DNA of 64,000 bases, taken from positions 234,809-298,808 of the forward strand of contig NZ_FWWR01000017.1 in the NCBI RefSeq assembly GCF_900176115.1. Reading direction: 5' to 3'. This DNA comes from Peptoniphilus asaccharolyticus DSM 20463 (GTDB lineage Bacteria; Bacillota; Clostridia; Tissierellales; Peptoniphilaceae). The number at the start of each line of letters is the position of its first letter. The first letter of the stretch is position 1. The translations under genes and the position numbers were made by a program. Of the stretch, positions 48,213 through 57,482 are shown piece after piece. The notes beneath the pieces are model-generated. The model had not been told where the DNA came from and searched no databases. It saw only the letters and a list, made by a program, of their open reading frames with translations.

Positions 48213-49379
48213 ATGAAAGATTTTATTTTTTATAATCCAACAAAGATACTATTTGGAAGAGAAGAATTAAAGAGTTTAGGTAAAGAAATAAAGAAGTATG
48301 GTTCAAAGGTATTGCTCACTTATGGTGGGGGCAGTATTAAGAAAAATGGAATTTATGACAATGTTGTGAATATACTTAGAGAAGAAAATATTGAGTTTGT
48401 GGAATTAGATGGAATAGAACCTAACCCAAGAGTTGACTCTGCAAGAGAGGGAGCGAGATTAGCCAAAAAGCATGGGTTGGATTTTGTTTTGGCAGTTGGT
48501 GGAGGATCGGTTGTAGACTGTTCTAAACTTATAGCTGCAGCAGCTCTAACTGATGCGGATGCATGGGACATAGTGATAAAAAATCATAAAGTAGAAGAAG
48601 CTTTACCTTTGGGAGTTGTGCTAACACTTTCTGCCACAGGTTCAGAGATGGATGCGGGTTCTGTAATAACCAATCTTGAGACAAAGGAAAAGTTGGCATG
48701 GGGTAGTGAATTTGCAAGACCTAAGTTTTCTATTTTGAATCCGGAGCACACTTATTCTGTAAATAAATGGCATACTGCTGCCGGGGTTGCAGATATAATG
48801 AGCCACACAATGGAAAACTATTTTACAACTTATGATGAATGCTATTTGCAAGATAGTTTTGCGGAAGGGGTTTTAAAAACTTGTGTTAAATATGCTAAAA
48901 CAGCTATAGAAAATCCAACTGATTACGAAGCCAGAGCTAATTTGATGTGGTCAAACACATGGGCTATTAATGGATTGTTGGAAACTGGAAAAGATACTGA
49001 TTGGAGCGTGCATGCTATGGAGCATGAGCTATCAGCATACTATGACATAACTCACGGGGTTGGACTTGCCATACTCACTCCAAGATGGTTAGAACACGTT
49101 TTGAATGAAGATACAAAGAAAAAGGTAGCAAGATTTGCAAGAGAAGTTTTTGGAGTGCTTGGAGATGATGATATGGAAGCTGCTAAAAAGGGAATAGATG
49201 CTCTACATGATTTCTTTGTTGGGATAGGAATTCCAATGACTTTAAAGGAAGTTGGAATAGGCGAAGAACACCTTGAAGAGATGGCAGAGAACACAATCAA
49301 GCACTGCGGCGGAGTTATAAATGGTTTCCAAGATTTAAATACTCAAGATGTACTTGAGATTTATAAGAAATCGCTATAA
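48213..49379 (+). CDS. Iron-containing alcohol dehydrogenase (butanol dehydrogenase type)
   Basis: This group III dehydrogenase of 388 residues has the cofactor motif GGGSVVDCSKLIA and metal-binding histidines in DIMSHTMENYF and HAMEHELSAYYDITHGVGLA. It resembles the clostridial NAD(P)H-dependent butanol dehydrogenases and YqhD, which reduce aldehydes to alcohols. The start follows AAGGAG. It is a single gene between two terminators. Confidence 0.9.
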   Translation: MKDFIFYNPTKILFGREELKSLGKEIKKYGSKVLLTYGGGSIKKNGIYDNVVNILREENIEFVELDGIEPNPRVDSAREGARLAKKHGLDFVLAVGGGSVVDCSKLIAAAALTDADAWDIVIKNHKVEEALPLGVVLTLSATGSEMDAGSVITNLETKEKLAWGSEFARPKFSILNPEHTYSVNKWHTAAGVADIMSHTMENYFTTYDECYLQDSFAEGVLKTCVKYAKTAIENPTDYEARANLMWSNTWAINGLLETGKDTDWSVHAMEHELSAYYDITHGVGLAILTPRWLEHVLNEDTKKKVARFAREVFGVLGDDDMEAAKKGIDALHDFFVGIGIPMTLKEVGIGEEHLEEMAENTIKHCGGVINGFQDLNTQDVLEIYKKSL

Positions 49380-49413
49380 AATGTATTTATAAAAAGTTAA
49401 ATAGATTATAAAG

Positions 49414-49438
49414 TAGTAGCGAAAGCTACTATTTTTTT
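49414..49438 (+). terminator. Terminator after the alcohol dehydrogenase
   Basis: TAGTAGC (49414-49420), a GAAA loop and GCTACTA (49425-49431) are followed by seven T. Confidence 0.92.
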
Positions 49439-49447
49439 GGAGATTTT

Positions 49448-50974
49448 ATGATTATTATAAAAAATATAACTATGCCGACAGATGATACTAAAAAGCTACA
49501 GCAAAAGTTAAAGAAGATTTTAAGACGAGATAAATTTGATTGGGAAATATATAGAAAATCAATAGATGCGAGAAAGGGAATAAGCTATAACTTTCAAGTT
49601 TTAATTGATGTAGATATGCCTCAGTCTGAAATGGATAAGATAAAGGGTGCTCAGTATTATGAAGAGGAAAACTTTGAAATCGGCGTGAAGAATCCGCCAA
49701 AGGAAGTGGCGATAGTTGGAAGCGGACCGGCAGGTTTATTCTGTGCATATATATTAAGTCAGTACGGAGTTAAGGTAAGAATTTATGAACAAGGTGAGCC
49801 GGTTGAAAAGAGAATGGAATCCATAGAGAACTATTTGAAAACGGGAAAATTAAATATAAATTCAAATATTCAATTTGGAGAGGGAGGAGCTGGAACTTTT
49901 TCGGACGGAAAACTTACGGCTAGATCTAAAGACAAAAGAGTAAGAGAAGTTTTAAAGATATTTAAGTTTCACGGAGCACCGGAAGAAATAATGTACGACT
50001 CAAAACCACACATAGGAACGGATATTTTACAGAGTGTAATAGTTTCTATGAGAGAAAAGATTATAAAAAATGGTGGAGAGTATTATTTCTCACACAAGTT
50101 TGAAGATTTAAAAATCGAAGATAGAGTTGAAAATATAACTGTAAATGGAAATGAGATAAAAGCTGATAGATATGTTTTGGCACTTGGAAATTCTTCGAGA
50201 GAAGCATTTGAGTTATTATCTAAAAAAATAGAGATGGAGAATAAACCATTTGCCGTTGGTTTTAGAATTGAGCACAAGAGAGAAGATGTAGATTTTGCTC
50301 AGTACAAGGTAAAAGATAAACTGCCGGCAGCTAGTTATCAGTTGAGTTATAATGATAAAGAACTTGGAAAGAGCGCGTATACATTCTGTATGTGTCCTGG
50401 AGGATATGTTGTAGATGGTTCGAGTGAGTTGGATAGAACTTGTATAAACGGAATGAGCTATCACAGTAGAGATGGAGAAAATTCAAATTCAGCGCTAATT
50501 GTAACAATTGATAAAAATACTTTTGGAACAGATGTATTAGACGGAATGAGATTTCAAAGAGAAATTGAATCTAAAACTTATGCGCTTGGAAAGGGAAAAG
50601 TTCCCGTTCAAAGACTTGGAGACTTCATTAAGGATGTAGAGACATCTGAATTTGGAGAGATTAAACCTAGCGCAGAGAACTATGTAAAATCTAATCTTAG
50701 AAACATCTATCCAAGAGAGATAGAAGAGATGATCATAAGAGCTACTGCTTATATGGGCAGGAGATTAAAGGGATTTGACTCAGAAGATTCTGTTTTATCA
50801 GCAGCTGAAACGAGAAGCTCATCTCCGGTTAGAATGTTAAGAGATGAAAATTTAAAATCCATAGGGATTGATAATTTGTATGTCATTGGAGAAGGTAGTG
50901 GCTATTCTGGCGGGATAGTATCTTCTGCAATAGATGGGATAAAGGCAGCGGAAAATATTTTAGGAGGAAATTGA
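49448..50974 (+). CDS. FAD-dependent dehydrogenase of the COG2509 type
   Basis: The protein of 508 residues has a small N-terminal domain (about 1-85) and then a Rossmann FAD site, VAIVGSGPAGLFCAYIL. The segment FGEGGAGTFSDGKLTARS and the C-terminal GEGSGYSGGIVSSAIDGIKAAE are typical of this family of uncharacterised FAD enzymes. The reaction is unknown. Its stop overlaps the next ATG (TGATG), so it is coupled to trmL. Confidence 0.88.
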   Translation: MIIIKNITMPTDDTKKLQQKLKKILRRDKFDWEIYRKSIDARKGISYNFQVLIDVDMPQSEMDKIKGAQYYEEENFEIGVKNPPKEVAIVGSGPAGLFCAYILSQYGVKVRIYEQGEPVEKRMESIENYLKTGKLNINSNIQFGEGGAGTFSDGKLTARSKDKRVREVLKIFKFHGAPEEIMYDSKPHIGTDILQSVIVSMREKIIKNGGEYYFSHKFEDLKIEDRVENITVNGNEIKADRYVLALGNSSREAFELLSKKIEMENKPFAVGFRIEHKREDVDFAQYKVKDKLPAASYQLSYNDKELGKSAYTFCMCPGGYVVDGSSELDRTCINGMSYHSRDGENSNSALIVTIDKNTFGTDVLDGMRFQREIESKTYALGKGKVPVQRLGDFIKDVETSEFGEIKPSAENYVKSNLRNIYPREIEEMIIRATAYMGRRLKGFDSEDSVLSAAETRSSSPVRMLRDENLKSIGIDNLYVIGEGSGYSGGIVSSAIDGIKAAENILGGN

Positions 50975-51438
50975 TGTTAAATATAGTTTTATATGAACCG
51001 GAAATACCACATAACACTGGTGCGATAGCAAGAACTTGTGCACTTACAAATACAAGGTTACATTTAATTGAGCCATTGGCATTTGATATAAGCGATAAAA
51101 TGGTAAAGAGAGCGGGACTTGATTATTGGCCATTAGTAGACATAACAGTTTACAAAAATTACGATGAGTTTTTAGAAAAAAATCCAAATGCAACTGTATA
51201 TTATGGAACTACAAAAACAGAGCAATTGTATACAGATGTAGAGTATAAAGATGAAGACTTTATAATGTTTGGACCAGAGACAAGAGGTATACCTGAAGAT
51301 ATACTTTTCAACGATTTAGAACATTGTGTAAAAATTCCAATGATTACTTCGATAAAGAGAAGTTTAAATTTAGCCAATTCAGCAAATATTGTTTTGTTTG
51401 AAGCTCTTAGACAGCTTAATTTTCCAAATTTAGGATAA
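50974..51438 (+). CDS. trmL: tRNA (cytidine/uridine-34 2'-O-)-methyltransferase
   Basis: TrmL methylates the wobble base of tRNA-Leu. The SPOUT-fold protein has 154 residues. Motifs are LYEPEIPHNTGAIARTCA at the start, GPETRGIPEDI in the middle and the SAM-knot sequence SLNLANSANIVLFEALRQ. ATG 50974 overlaps the preceding stop; AGGAGG lies 9 bases upstream. Confidence 0.93.
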   Translation: MLNIVLYEPEIPHNTGAIARTCALTNTRLHLIEPLAFDISDKMVKRAGLDYWPLVDITVYKNYDEFLEKNPNATVYYGTTKTEQLYTDVEYKDEDFIMFGPETRGIPEDILFNDLEHCVKIPMITSIKRSLNLANSANIVLFEALRQLNFPNLG

Positions 51439-51439
51439 G

Positions 51440-51489
51440 TCCATACAAGGGGTTTATTTTAGTATGGATAAAATATTGTTTTTTTTTTT
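51440..51489 (+). terminator. Probable terminator after trmL
   Basis: TCCATAC (51440-51446) pairs with GTATGGA (51462-51468) and a run of twelve T or so lies at 51478-51489. The T run is about 10 bases from the stem, so the termination role is likely but not certain. Confidence 0.55.
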
Positions 51490-51609
51490 GATAATATAAA
51501 GCTGGTAGTTAGAGCAAGCGGATTTACAGAAGAGGAGAAAATCGTTATGAAAAAGATTAATCCTAAAAGATATAAAAACGGAGACAACCTATGGTTAATT
51601 ATAAGTTAG
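51490..51609 (+). pseudogene. Gene remnant, unknown
   Basis: An open frame without a start gives NIKLVVRASGFTEEEKIVMKK and then INPKRYKNGDNLWLIIS before TAG at 51607. It looks like the tail of a lost gene; only an internal ATG (51547) is present. I do not recognise it. The rest of the 250 bases before the next gene shows nothing else. Confidence 0.3.
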
Positions 51610-51688
51610 AGTATAATTAACCATAAGTTGAGAGATTATGTAGAAGAATATACGAAAACTATTTTATTTAAATTAAGGAGGAGAACGT

Positions 51689-52327
51689 GTGCATAGAACT
51701 TTAAAAAAATCAATTATAACTACGATTTTAATGTTATCGATAATTTTTACAAATTTATCTACAGTTTGCGCGGAAAATGCAAATCAGGCAATGAAAAATG
51801 ATATTATTGAGGTTAGCACGAGATATATAGATCCGAAATTGAATGATAATGTGTACCTTGTTGAAGAGTATTTTATAGATGGAAATTTTTATAAATTTAT
51901 GCATAAAGTAGAAGATGGCTTCAATATAGTAGAAGTGAGTGGAACTGAAAATATGATTATTAAAGCTCCTATAAATTCTAATGAAAACCAATTTTCATCT
52001 TCAGCTAAAGTATTATATAAAACTGCATATTCTGATGAATGGCACCAATTAGGCGAAACTGTAACTAATGAGCGCTTAACAATTGAAAGTTCTCAAGCGG
52101 CTATAGCTACAGCTCTTTCAGTTATTTTTGGAGGTCCAATAGGAGCATTTTTGGGAATAGCTGGTGTTTTAAGAGGAATAAGTGCCGGCAGATATTTGAA
52201 TGTGACTTGTGTTAGTGGTGGTAAATGGAGAAATTCTGGAACTCATATAGAATATCAGAAATATGCTAAAGTATATGACTCAAATGGAAATCTTATAGGT
52301 ACTACTTATTGGAGCTCAGTGAGATAA
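51689..52327 (+). CDS. Secreted protein with glycine-rich hydrophobic segment, unknown function
   Basis: The GTG start follows AAGGAGGAGAAC. The first 29 residues are a signal peptide (basic start, hydrophobic core, cleavage probably after VCA before ENANQ). The mature part is a beta-rich domain and then a long Gly/Ala-rich hydrophobic stretch at about 135-167 (AAIATALSVIFGGPIGAFLG and so on). A Gly/Tyr-rich tail follows. The shape recalls secreted bacteriocin or membrane-active precursors, but I recognise no family. Its stop overlaps the start of a small membrane protein. Confidence 0.6.
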   Translation: MHRTLKKSIITTILMLSIIFTNLSTVCAENANQAMKNDIIEVSTRYIDPKLNDNVYLVEEYFIDGNFYKFMHKVEDGFNIVEVSGTENMIIKAPINSNENQFSSSAKVLYKTAYSDEWHQLGETVTNERLTIESSQAAIATALSVIFGGPIGAFLGIAGVLRGISAGRYLNVTCVSGGKWRNSGTHIEYQKYAKVYDSNGNLIGTTYWSSVR

Positions 52328-52521
52328 TGTTTAATAATTTTAATTTTCTTACTGACATAAGAACAATATATTATATGTTAATGCAATTTATATTGTTTAT
52401 GTATCCACTAAAAACTTATGGGGATTATAAACTTGGTAAAACAAAATTTTACTATTGCATTATATCAACAATAATTTTCTTTACATTTAATTACTTATTT
52501 CTATCTTATAAATACCAATAA
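52327..52521 (+). CDS. Small membrane protein coupled to the secreted protein
   Basis: The ATG at 52327 overlaps the preceding TAA by one base. The 64 residues give two hydrophobic helices (TIYYMLMQFILFMYPL and YYCIISTIIFFTFNYLF) joined by a short basic loop (KTYGDYKLGKTK). A small two-helix protein coupled to a secreted one could be an immunity or export helper; this is inference only. Confidence 0.5.
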   Translation: MFNNFNFLTDIRTIYYMLMQFILFMYPLKTYGDYKLGKTKFYYCIISTIIFFTFNYLFLSYKYQ

Positions 52522-52865
52522 ATACTAAATTCTTTATAAATAATATTGTTATAGTTATTATATAAGTTTAAGCAAAGAGTAATAACATTTTGATTAATTA
52601 TTTAAAGAGTACACTAAAAATTTTTATCAAGTATCTTGTATAAGAGATAGAATTTTAAAAATCTAAAAAAATAAATTATTATAGATTAATTAAGGTACTT
52701 TCTGCAAAAAAACAATTTAATTTGTTACAGAAAGTACCTTAGTTAAGAATGTTAATATGAATTTATAGGTTTAAGTTATAGAGCATTTTCTAGAAAAAAT
52801 ATTCAAACTAATTAAAATTAAATATTTTTTATTTGAACAATGTTATAAATTTTTGAAAAAATAAT
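52522..52865. other. AT-rich intergenic region with one strong inverted repeat
   Basis: No gene is visible. AAGGTACTTTCTG (52692-52704) and CAGAAAGTACCTT (52728-52740) form a perfect 13-bp stem with a 23-base loop. It may be a terminator-like structure or the relic of a small mobile repeat; no second copy was seen. Confidence 0.6.
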
Positions 52866-54287
52866 TTATAATTTTTTTAGAGAGCCAATAAGACCGCGAG
52901 CAAGGCTTGAACCAATTTGCCTTGTAACGCTACGCATAAATGAATTTAAAATTTGGTCTACTGGCGAAGAAGTTCTTCTTGAAGTTGATTTATTCTCTTG
53001 TTTTGGAGGAGAGTTTTTCATTTTTTCTTCAAGCACTTCGTACGCAGATTCTCTATCGATTATTTCGCTATATTTTGAATAGAGCATGTCATTATCAACT
53101 AAATTTAAAGTTTCCATTGGAGTTAGCGGAGTGAAGCTTGAATGAGGAGGAAGTATCATTGCTTTTTCAACTATTTCAGGACTTCCATCTTCGTTTAAAA
53201 ATGAAATTAAAGCCTCGCCGGTTTTTAAATTAGTGATTTCATCTTTTAAATTTAAATTTTCATTTTGCCTAAAGGTTTTTGATACACTGTCTACAACTTT
53301 TAATTCAGACGGACTAAAAGCTCGTAATTGATGCAGCACTCTATTTCCAAGTTGCGAACTTATCTTGTCAGGAATATCGAGTGGGTTTTGAGTCACAAAG
53401 AATACACCAACGCCTTTTGAGCGTATAAGTCTGACAACTTGCTCGATTTTATCTTCCAAAACTTTAGGTAAGCTATCAAATAACAAGTGAGCTTCGTCAA
53501 AGAAGAAAACTAATTTAGGTTTTTCGGGGTTTCCAACTTCTGGAAGATTCTCAAAGAGCTCAGATAGCAAGTACAATAAAAACATAGAGTAGACTGTTGG
53601 ATTATTGATAAGTTTTTCTGAGTTTATTATGTTTACAATTCCGCATCCGTTTGAGTCAGTTTGTAACAAATCTGATATTGAAATAGACGGCTCACCGAAG
53701 AATATGTCCGCTCCATTATCTTCTAAAACAAAGAGACGTCTTTGAAGTGCGCTAATAGTTTGTGGAGCAATGTTTCCGTATTTTTCACTAAATTCTTTTG
53801 AATGAGTTTGAATTAATTTTAGAATGGATTTTAAATCTTTTATATCGAGTAAAAGAAGTCCATTTTCATCGGCAATTCTAAACGCGATGTTCAAAACTCC
53901 GGACTGAGTTTCGTTCAAGTCCATTATTCTTGAAAGTAGTATAGGACCCATTTCGCTTATGGAAACTTTAAGGGGTAAACCTCTTTCTCCAAATACATCC
54001 CATAGACGAGTTGGAAATCCTAAAAATTCAAAATTTTCTATATTTAGATTTGAAAGTCTTTTAGAAATATTTTCGTTGTTTTCGCCAGGTTTTGAGATAT
54101 TTGATAAATCTCCTTTTACATCAGATAAGATTACTGGTATTCCGAGTTTTGAAAAGTTCTCAGCCATGACCTTTAATGTGACAGTTTTTCCTGTACCAGT
54201 TGCACCAGCGATTAGGCCATGTTGATTTAGTTTGTTGGATAGCATTACGCAGTCTTTATCACCACGTCCGATTAATATTTTTTCCAT
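52866..54287 (-). CDS. HerA-like ATPase of the DUF853 (YjgR) family
   Basis: The FtsK/HerA-type ATPase has about 473 residues. Walker A is GATGTGKTVTL at about 30-40, the DVKGDLS motif follows, and Walker B is VFFFDEAHLLFD near 270. The QNPLDIPDKISSQLGNRVLHQLRAF segment is typical of DUF853. The role in the cell is not established; DNA translocation is likely. ATG 54287 fits AGGAGG better than the GTG at 54293. Confidence 0.9.
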   Translation of the reverse strand: MEKILIGRGDKDCVMLSNKLNQHGLIAGATGTGKTVTLKVMAENFSKLGIPVILSDVKGDLSNISKPGENNENISKRLSNLNIENFEFLGFPTRLWDVFGERGLPLKVSISEMGPILLSRIMDLNETQSGVLNIAFRIADENGLLLLDIKDLKSILKLIQTHSKEFSEKYGNIAPQTISALQRRLFVLEDNGADIFFGEPSISISDLLQTDSNGCGIVNIINSEKLINNPTVYSMFLLYLLSELFENLPEVGNPEKPKLVFFFDEAHLLFDSLPKVLEDKIEQVVRLIRSKGVGVFFVTQNPLDIPDKISSQLGNRVLHQLRAFSPSELKVVDSVSKTFRQNENLNLKDEITNLKTGEALISFLNEDGSPEIVEKAMILPPHSSFTPLTPMETLNLVDNDMLYSKYSEIIDRESAYEVLEEKMKNSPPKQENKSTSRRTSSPVDQILNSFMRSVTRQIGSSLARGLIGSLKKL

Positions 54288-54345
54288 ACGCACCTCCTAA
54301 TTAGATTATAGATTCAAAGTTTTTCATAGTAAAGTGATTTAAAAT

Positions 54346-54371
54346 ATAAAAAAATGCTCCACGCAGAGCAT
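54346..54371 (-). terminator. Terminator after yjjW
   Basis: On the minus strand ATGCTC and GAGCAT pair around CTGCGT-type loop sequence and are followed by seven T. It ends the yjjI-yjjW transcript. Confidence 0.88.
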
Positions 54372-54374
54372 AAA

Positions 54375-55220
54375 TTATATTAGGATTACATCTTTAAAAC
54401 CATAGCTTTCTGCAATGGCTTTGAGTCTATTTTTTTCTGATTCAGAAACTCCGTTTAAGTACAAGAATTCATCTCTAACACCAAAAGGTCTGTAAGAGAT
54501 AAGCTTGTACCTTATGGATTTTTCTTTTAGATACGGGGATAGAATCTCTCCAACTCCACGCACAATTGACTCGTTATCAGCTGTACTTAGTAGCACAGTT
54601 CTAATCTCGTCAAGCTTGTTTATATCGGCTAAGTATTTTAAATTTTTAAGCATAAACTCATTTGATGAGTTAGTCAAAGCTAAATGGTCTTCATTGGCAA
54701 AAGCTTTGACATCGAGCATAAAACCATCTGTGTTCTGTACGAAATCTTTGTAGATTGGATTTGAAAAGTCAAGTCCACCGTTGGTATCTGCAAGACAATT
54801 CAAATTTAAAGTGTGAGCACGTTTAAATAGTTCAGCTATAAAATCATATCTTAAACTACATTCTCCACCGCTTGTGGTGATACCCGTTATAAATGGAGAA
54901 TATTTTTTTATTTCGTTAAAAAGTTCATCCACCGTATACGACACGGTCTTTGGAGAAGAATTCCTCGGGCAAGATTTTATACAACAATCGCAATCTACGC
55001 AAAGTTCTTTATGATAGATAACTTTGCCATCTACTTTTTTTATTGCTCCATATTCGCAATGGCTAACGCACACACCACAGTTGTTACACATATTAATTGT
55101 TTCGGGATTGTGGCAATATTTGCAATTAAAATTACAGCCCTGAAAAAAGATTGAACATCTATTCCCAGGACCGTCTACCATACTAAGAGGTATGATTTTA
55201 TTTACTTTAGCTGTTAGCAT
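54375..55220 (-). CDS. yjjW: Glycyl-radical enzyme activase, YjjW family
   Basis: This radical-SAM enzyme installs the glycyl radical on its partner YjjI. The protein is 281 residues. The cluster motif CNFNCKYC is near 29-36, after PLSMVDGPGNRC. Two ferredoxin-type clusters follow (CNNCGVCVSHC and CVDCDCCIKSC), as in the longer activases. ITTSGGECSLR is the SAM-binding strand. It overlaps yjjI by 14 bases. Confidence 0.92.
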   Translation of the reverse strand: MLTAKVNKIIPLSMVDGPGNRCSIFFQGCNFNCKYCHNPETINMCNNCGVCVSHCEYGAIKKVDGKVIYHKELCVDCDCCIKSCPRNSSPKTVSYTVDELFNEIKKYSPFITGITTSGGECSLRYDFIAELFKRAHTLNLNCLADTNGGLDFSNPIYKDFVQNTDGFMLDVKAFANEDHLALTNSSNEFMLKNLKYLADINKLDEIRTVLLSTADNESIVRGVGEILSPYLKEKSIRYKLISYRPFGVRDEFLYLNGVSESEKNRLKAIAESYGFKDVILI

Positions 55221-56745
55221 TTTGCACCTTACGTTCTAATACTCCATTTTGGAAAAGGGCATCTTGAGCGTATTGAACTGTATCGTAAGAAACTTGTTCA
55301 CCATTTCTAAATTTCTCTGCATCACTTTTCTTAACCAAGTAGCCTGTTACACGAATTAAATCTGCATCTGCTCCATAAGATGAGATATATCTCATACCAA
55401 GTCTAAAAGCTGCTTTGAATATATCCACTACGGCTGCGGGGTTTTTCTTAGCTGTTTCTTCAAATGGGAAGTGGTCGCCTATTCCTGATGGGAAGTATTT
55501 GTGGAACTTCGCTGCATTTGAAATATGAGAGTACATATCCGGTTCATGACCTATTTGGATTCTAGCTCCAGGAGTTGTTCCAATATCATTCGCTGCACCA
55601 ACTTGTGCGTGGAGCATAAATTTGTGGTCCCATATATTTGAGTATTCGCTTTTAAATGAATTTACTCTTTTTTCAACTGCATCCATCACACGGATTCCCA
55701 TTTCATCTGCTACTTCAGAACTTCCAAGCACAAGTCCTTCTCCGGAGAAGGAAGTTAGCTTTTCAACGCATTCATAAAGACCAACTACACCAAAAAGACC
55801 TACGAAATTTTCTTTTTTTACAAAACCTTCTTTAACCAAGAAGTTGGATTCAAAGAATGAAGTTTCATTAACTAAAAATTTAATTTTAGACTCCATAAAA
55901 TTAAGCATAGTGTCTACTACATGAGGCAATCTATTTTCAAAGAAGTCTTCAACGGAAGTGGATTGTTCTGCAATTTTATTTAATCTAATTCTAGATAGTG
56001 TAAATGCTCCACCAACTTGAGGAAGTGCATTGTAGCAAGATGCTATACCGTATTTTTTATCACCAAAGTCATTTTGGTAATATCTATAATTTGCAAATGC
56101 TGGATTAGCTGAATCCATAGAAGCTACAATTGCCTTTTCTGCAAATGAATCTGGAGTAACGCCTTCTTCGTAAAGTAGAGTTAGGTTTGGAGTGGCATTG
56201 TTTAAATCTGCAAGTTCATCTAAGATGATATTTCCAACTACAGTTTCTTCAGGTCCTATGTTTGCGTGGCAGAATGAATCGTCTACAGTTCTATCTATTT
56301 GGATTAAAAACAATCTTATTTTATTTCTGATATAAGATTCTTCAAGTCCTTCCACAAAAGGTTCTAACAATTTGTCTAATGAACCTATATATACAGGAAA
56401 TCTTGTGATTGAAGGAACATGGTGATAGAAAATTAATAAATTATTTAAGGCTTCATCTAAATTTTTAGCCGGTTCAAGTCTTAAAAATTCACAGCCTTCT
56501 CTAAGTAGTTTTTCATAATCTGGCAGAATATATCTTGGGGCATAAGGAGCATGGCCTTCGTCCAAGTCGCATATCTCAAGTGTATTGTATAAGTCATAAA
56601 ATTCATTCCCATCAACTGGATACTCTAGAGAGTTTTCTGCAAGTTTAGCCAAACGATAAGTTTGTTGCTCATAAGTAAGTGAAGTATCTTTGATTGTATT
56701 TAACACTTCTTTTCTAAAATTTTCTATATCAAAAAATCTTTCCAT
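55207..56745 (-). CDS. yjjI: Glycyl-radical enzyme, YjjI family
   Basis: The protein has 512 residues, the usual YjjI length. The C-terminal RVTGYLVKKSDAEKF carries the glycine that becomes the radical, and the cysteine of IASCYNALPQVGG is the likely thiyl site. The family has no proven reaction. It is strictly anaerobic and oxygen-sensitive. AGGAGG precedes the ATG, and a Crp/Fnr-type regulator lies divergently upstream. Confidence 0.92.
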   Translation of the reverse strand: MERFFDIENFRKEVLNTIKDTSLTYEQQTYRLAKLAENSLEYPVDGNEFYDLYNTLEICDLDEGHAPYAPRYILPDYEKLLREGCEFLRLEPAKNLDEALNNLLIFYHHVPSITRFPVYIGSLDKLLEPFVEGLEESYIRNKIRLFLIQIDRTVDDSFCHANIGPEETVVGNIILDELADLNNATPNLTLLYEEGVTPDSFAEKAIVASMDSANPAFANYRYYQNDFGDKKYGIASCYNALPQVGGAFTLSRIRLNKIAEQSTSVEDFFENRLPHVVDTMLNFMESKIKFLVNETSFFESNFLVKEGFVKKENFVGLFGVVGLYECVEKLTSFSGEGLVLGSSEVADEMGIRVMDAVEKRVNSFKSEYSNIWDHKFMLHAQVGAANDIGTTPGARIQIGHEPDMYSHISNAAKFHKYFPSGIGDHFPFEETAKKNPAAVVDIFKAAFRLGMRYISSYGADADLIRVTGYLVKKSDAEKFRNGEQVSYDTVQYAQDALFQNGVLERKVQNANS

Positions 56746-56769
56746 AATTTCCTCCTTAAATCTTTACCA

Positions 56770-56822
56770 ATATCTGTTTAAATTATACAATATAGCTAAA
56801 TAAAACAACATGACAGATGTCA
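56770..56822 (-). promoter_or_regulatory. yjjI promoter with an upstream inverted repeat
   Basis: On the minus strand, TGTTGTTTTA and TATAAT (about 15 bases apart) form a weak promoter. TGACA-GA-TGTCA (56811-56822), a perfect 5-bp palindrome, lies just upstream of its -35 region, near -45. It also overlaps the start of the Crp/Fnr gene. That is where an activator of this family would bind. Confidence 0.5.
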
Positions 56823-57455
56823 GAAATGAGGTTAGATTTGTATAAATTTTTAGAGTATTTCAAAAATAAAAAAGAAGTTGAATTTAAAAAAGGAGATATT
56901 GTTTTACAAGAGGGTTCTAAAATAAAGACAATAGATTTTTTAGTTGATGGTAATGTATACATAAGTCGTAATTTAAAAGATGGCAAAAGAGTGATAGCAA
57001 ATAATTTAGAAGCGCCACAGATTCTGTCCTTAATAGAGGTTTTGAATTCAGAAAAAGAGGTTCTAAGTGATGTATTTGCTCTAAACAATGTTAAGATACT
57101 GAAAATACAAATTGAGGAGTTTTTAGAAAAGATAAATGATATTGAAGTAAAGAATGCATCTTTAGAATACTTGGCTAAGTTTTCTTATGGGGTGATTAAA
57201 CACTCAATGGAATATGAAAAATATGAAGTGGAAAAAGCTATATTAAAATATTATCTACACATATCGAAAGATAGCGAGGACTATATTATAAATTTAAAGA
57301 ACTCTTTTGTAGCGGATATGTTTAGGATAAGTGAGAGAACTCTTTATAGATATCTAAACTTATGGGAGAAGAGGGGTTTAATCCGCAGAGAGAAGAGGAA
57401 TATTTTGATAGATAAAGACAATAAGAAGAAGATTTTAAAGTTTTTAGATGAATAA
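56817..57455 (+). CDS. Crp/Fnr-family transcription regulator
   Basis: The protein of 212 residues has an N-terminal cyclic-nucleotide-type beta barrel (FKKGDIVLQEGSKIKTIDFLVDG) and a C-terminal winged helix (SFVADMFRISERTLYRYLNLWEKRGL). No cysteine cluster for iron-sulfur sensing is seen. It is divergent from yjjI, so control of YjjI/YjjW is likely. No ribosome site precedes ATG 56817 or the in-frame ATG 56826, so the start is uncertain. Confidence 0.85.
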   Translation: MSEMRLDLYKFLEYFKNKKEVEFKKGDIVLQEGSKIKTIDFLVDGNVYISRNLKDGKRVIANNLEAPQILSLIEVLNSEKEVLSDVFALNNVKILKIQIEEFLEKINDIEVKNASLEYLAKFSYGVIKHSMEYEKYEVEKAILKYYLHISKDSEDYIINLKNSFVADMFRISERTLYRYLNLWEKRGLIRREKRNILIDKDNKKKILKFLDE

Positions 57456-57458
57456 AAA

Positions 57459-57482
57459 TAAATCCGATATAAAACCGGATTT
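57459..57482 (-). terminator. Terminator of nadK
   Basis: AAATCCG (57460-57466) and CGGATTT (57476-57482) form a 7-bp stem. On the minus strand ATTTTTATT follows. The stem overlaps the nadK stop codon and also lies just after the convergent Crp/Fnr gene. Confidence 0.75.
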
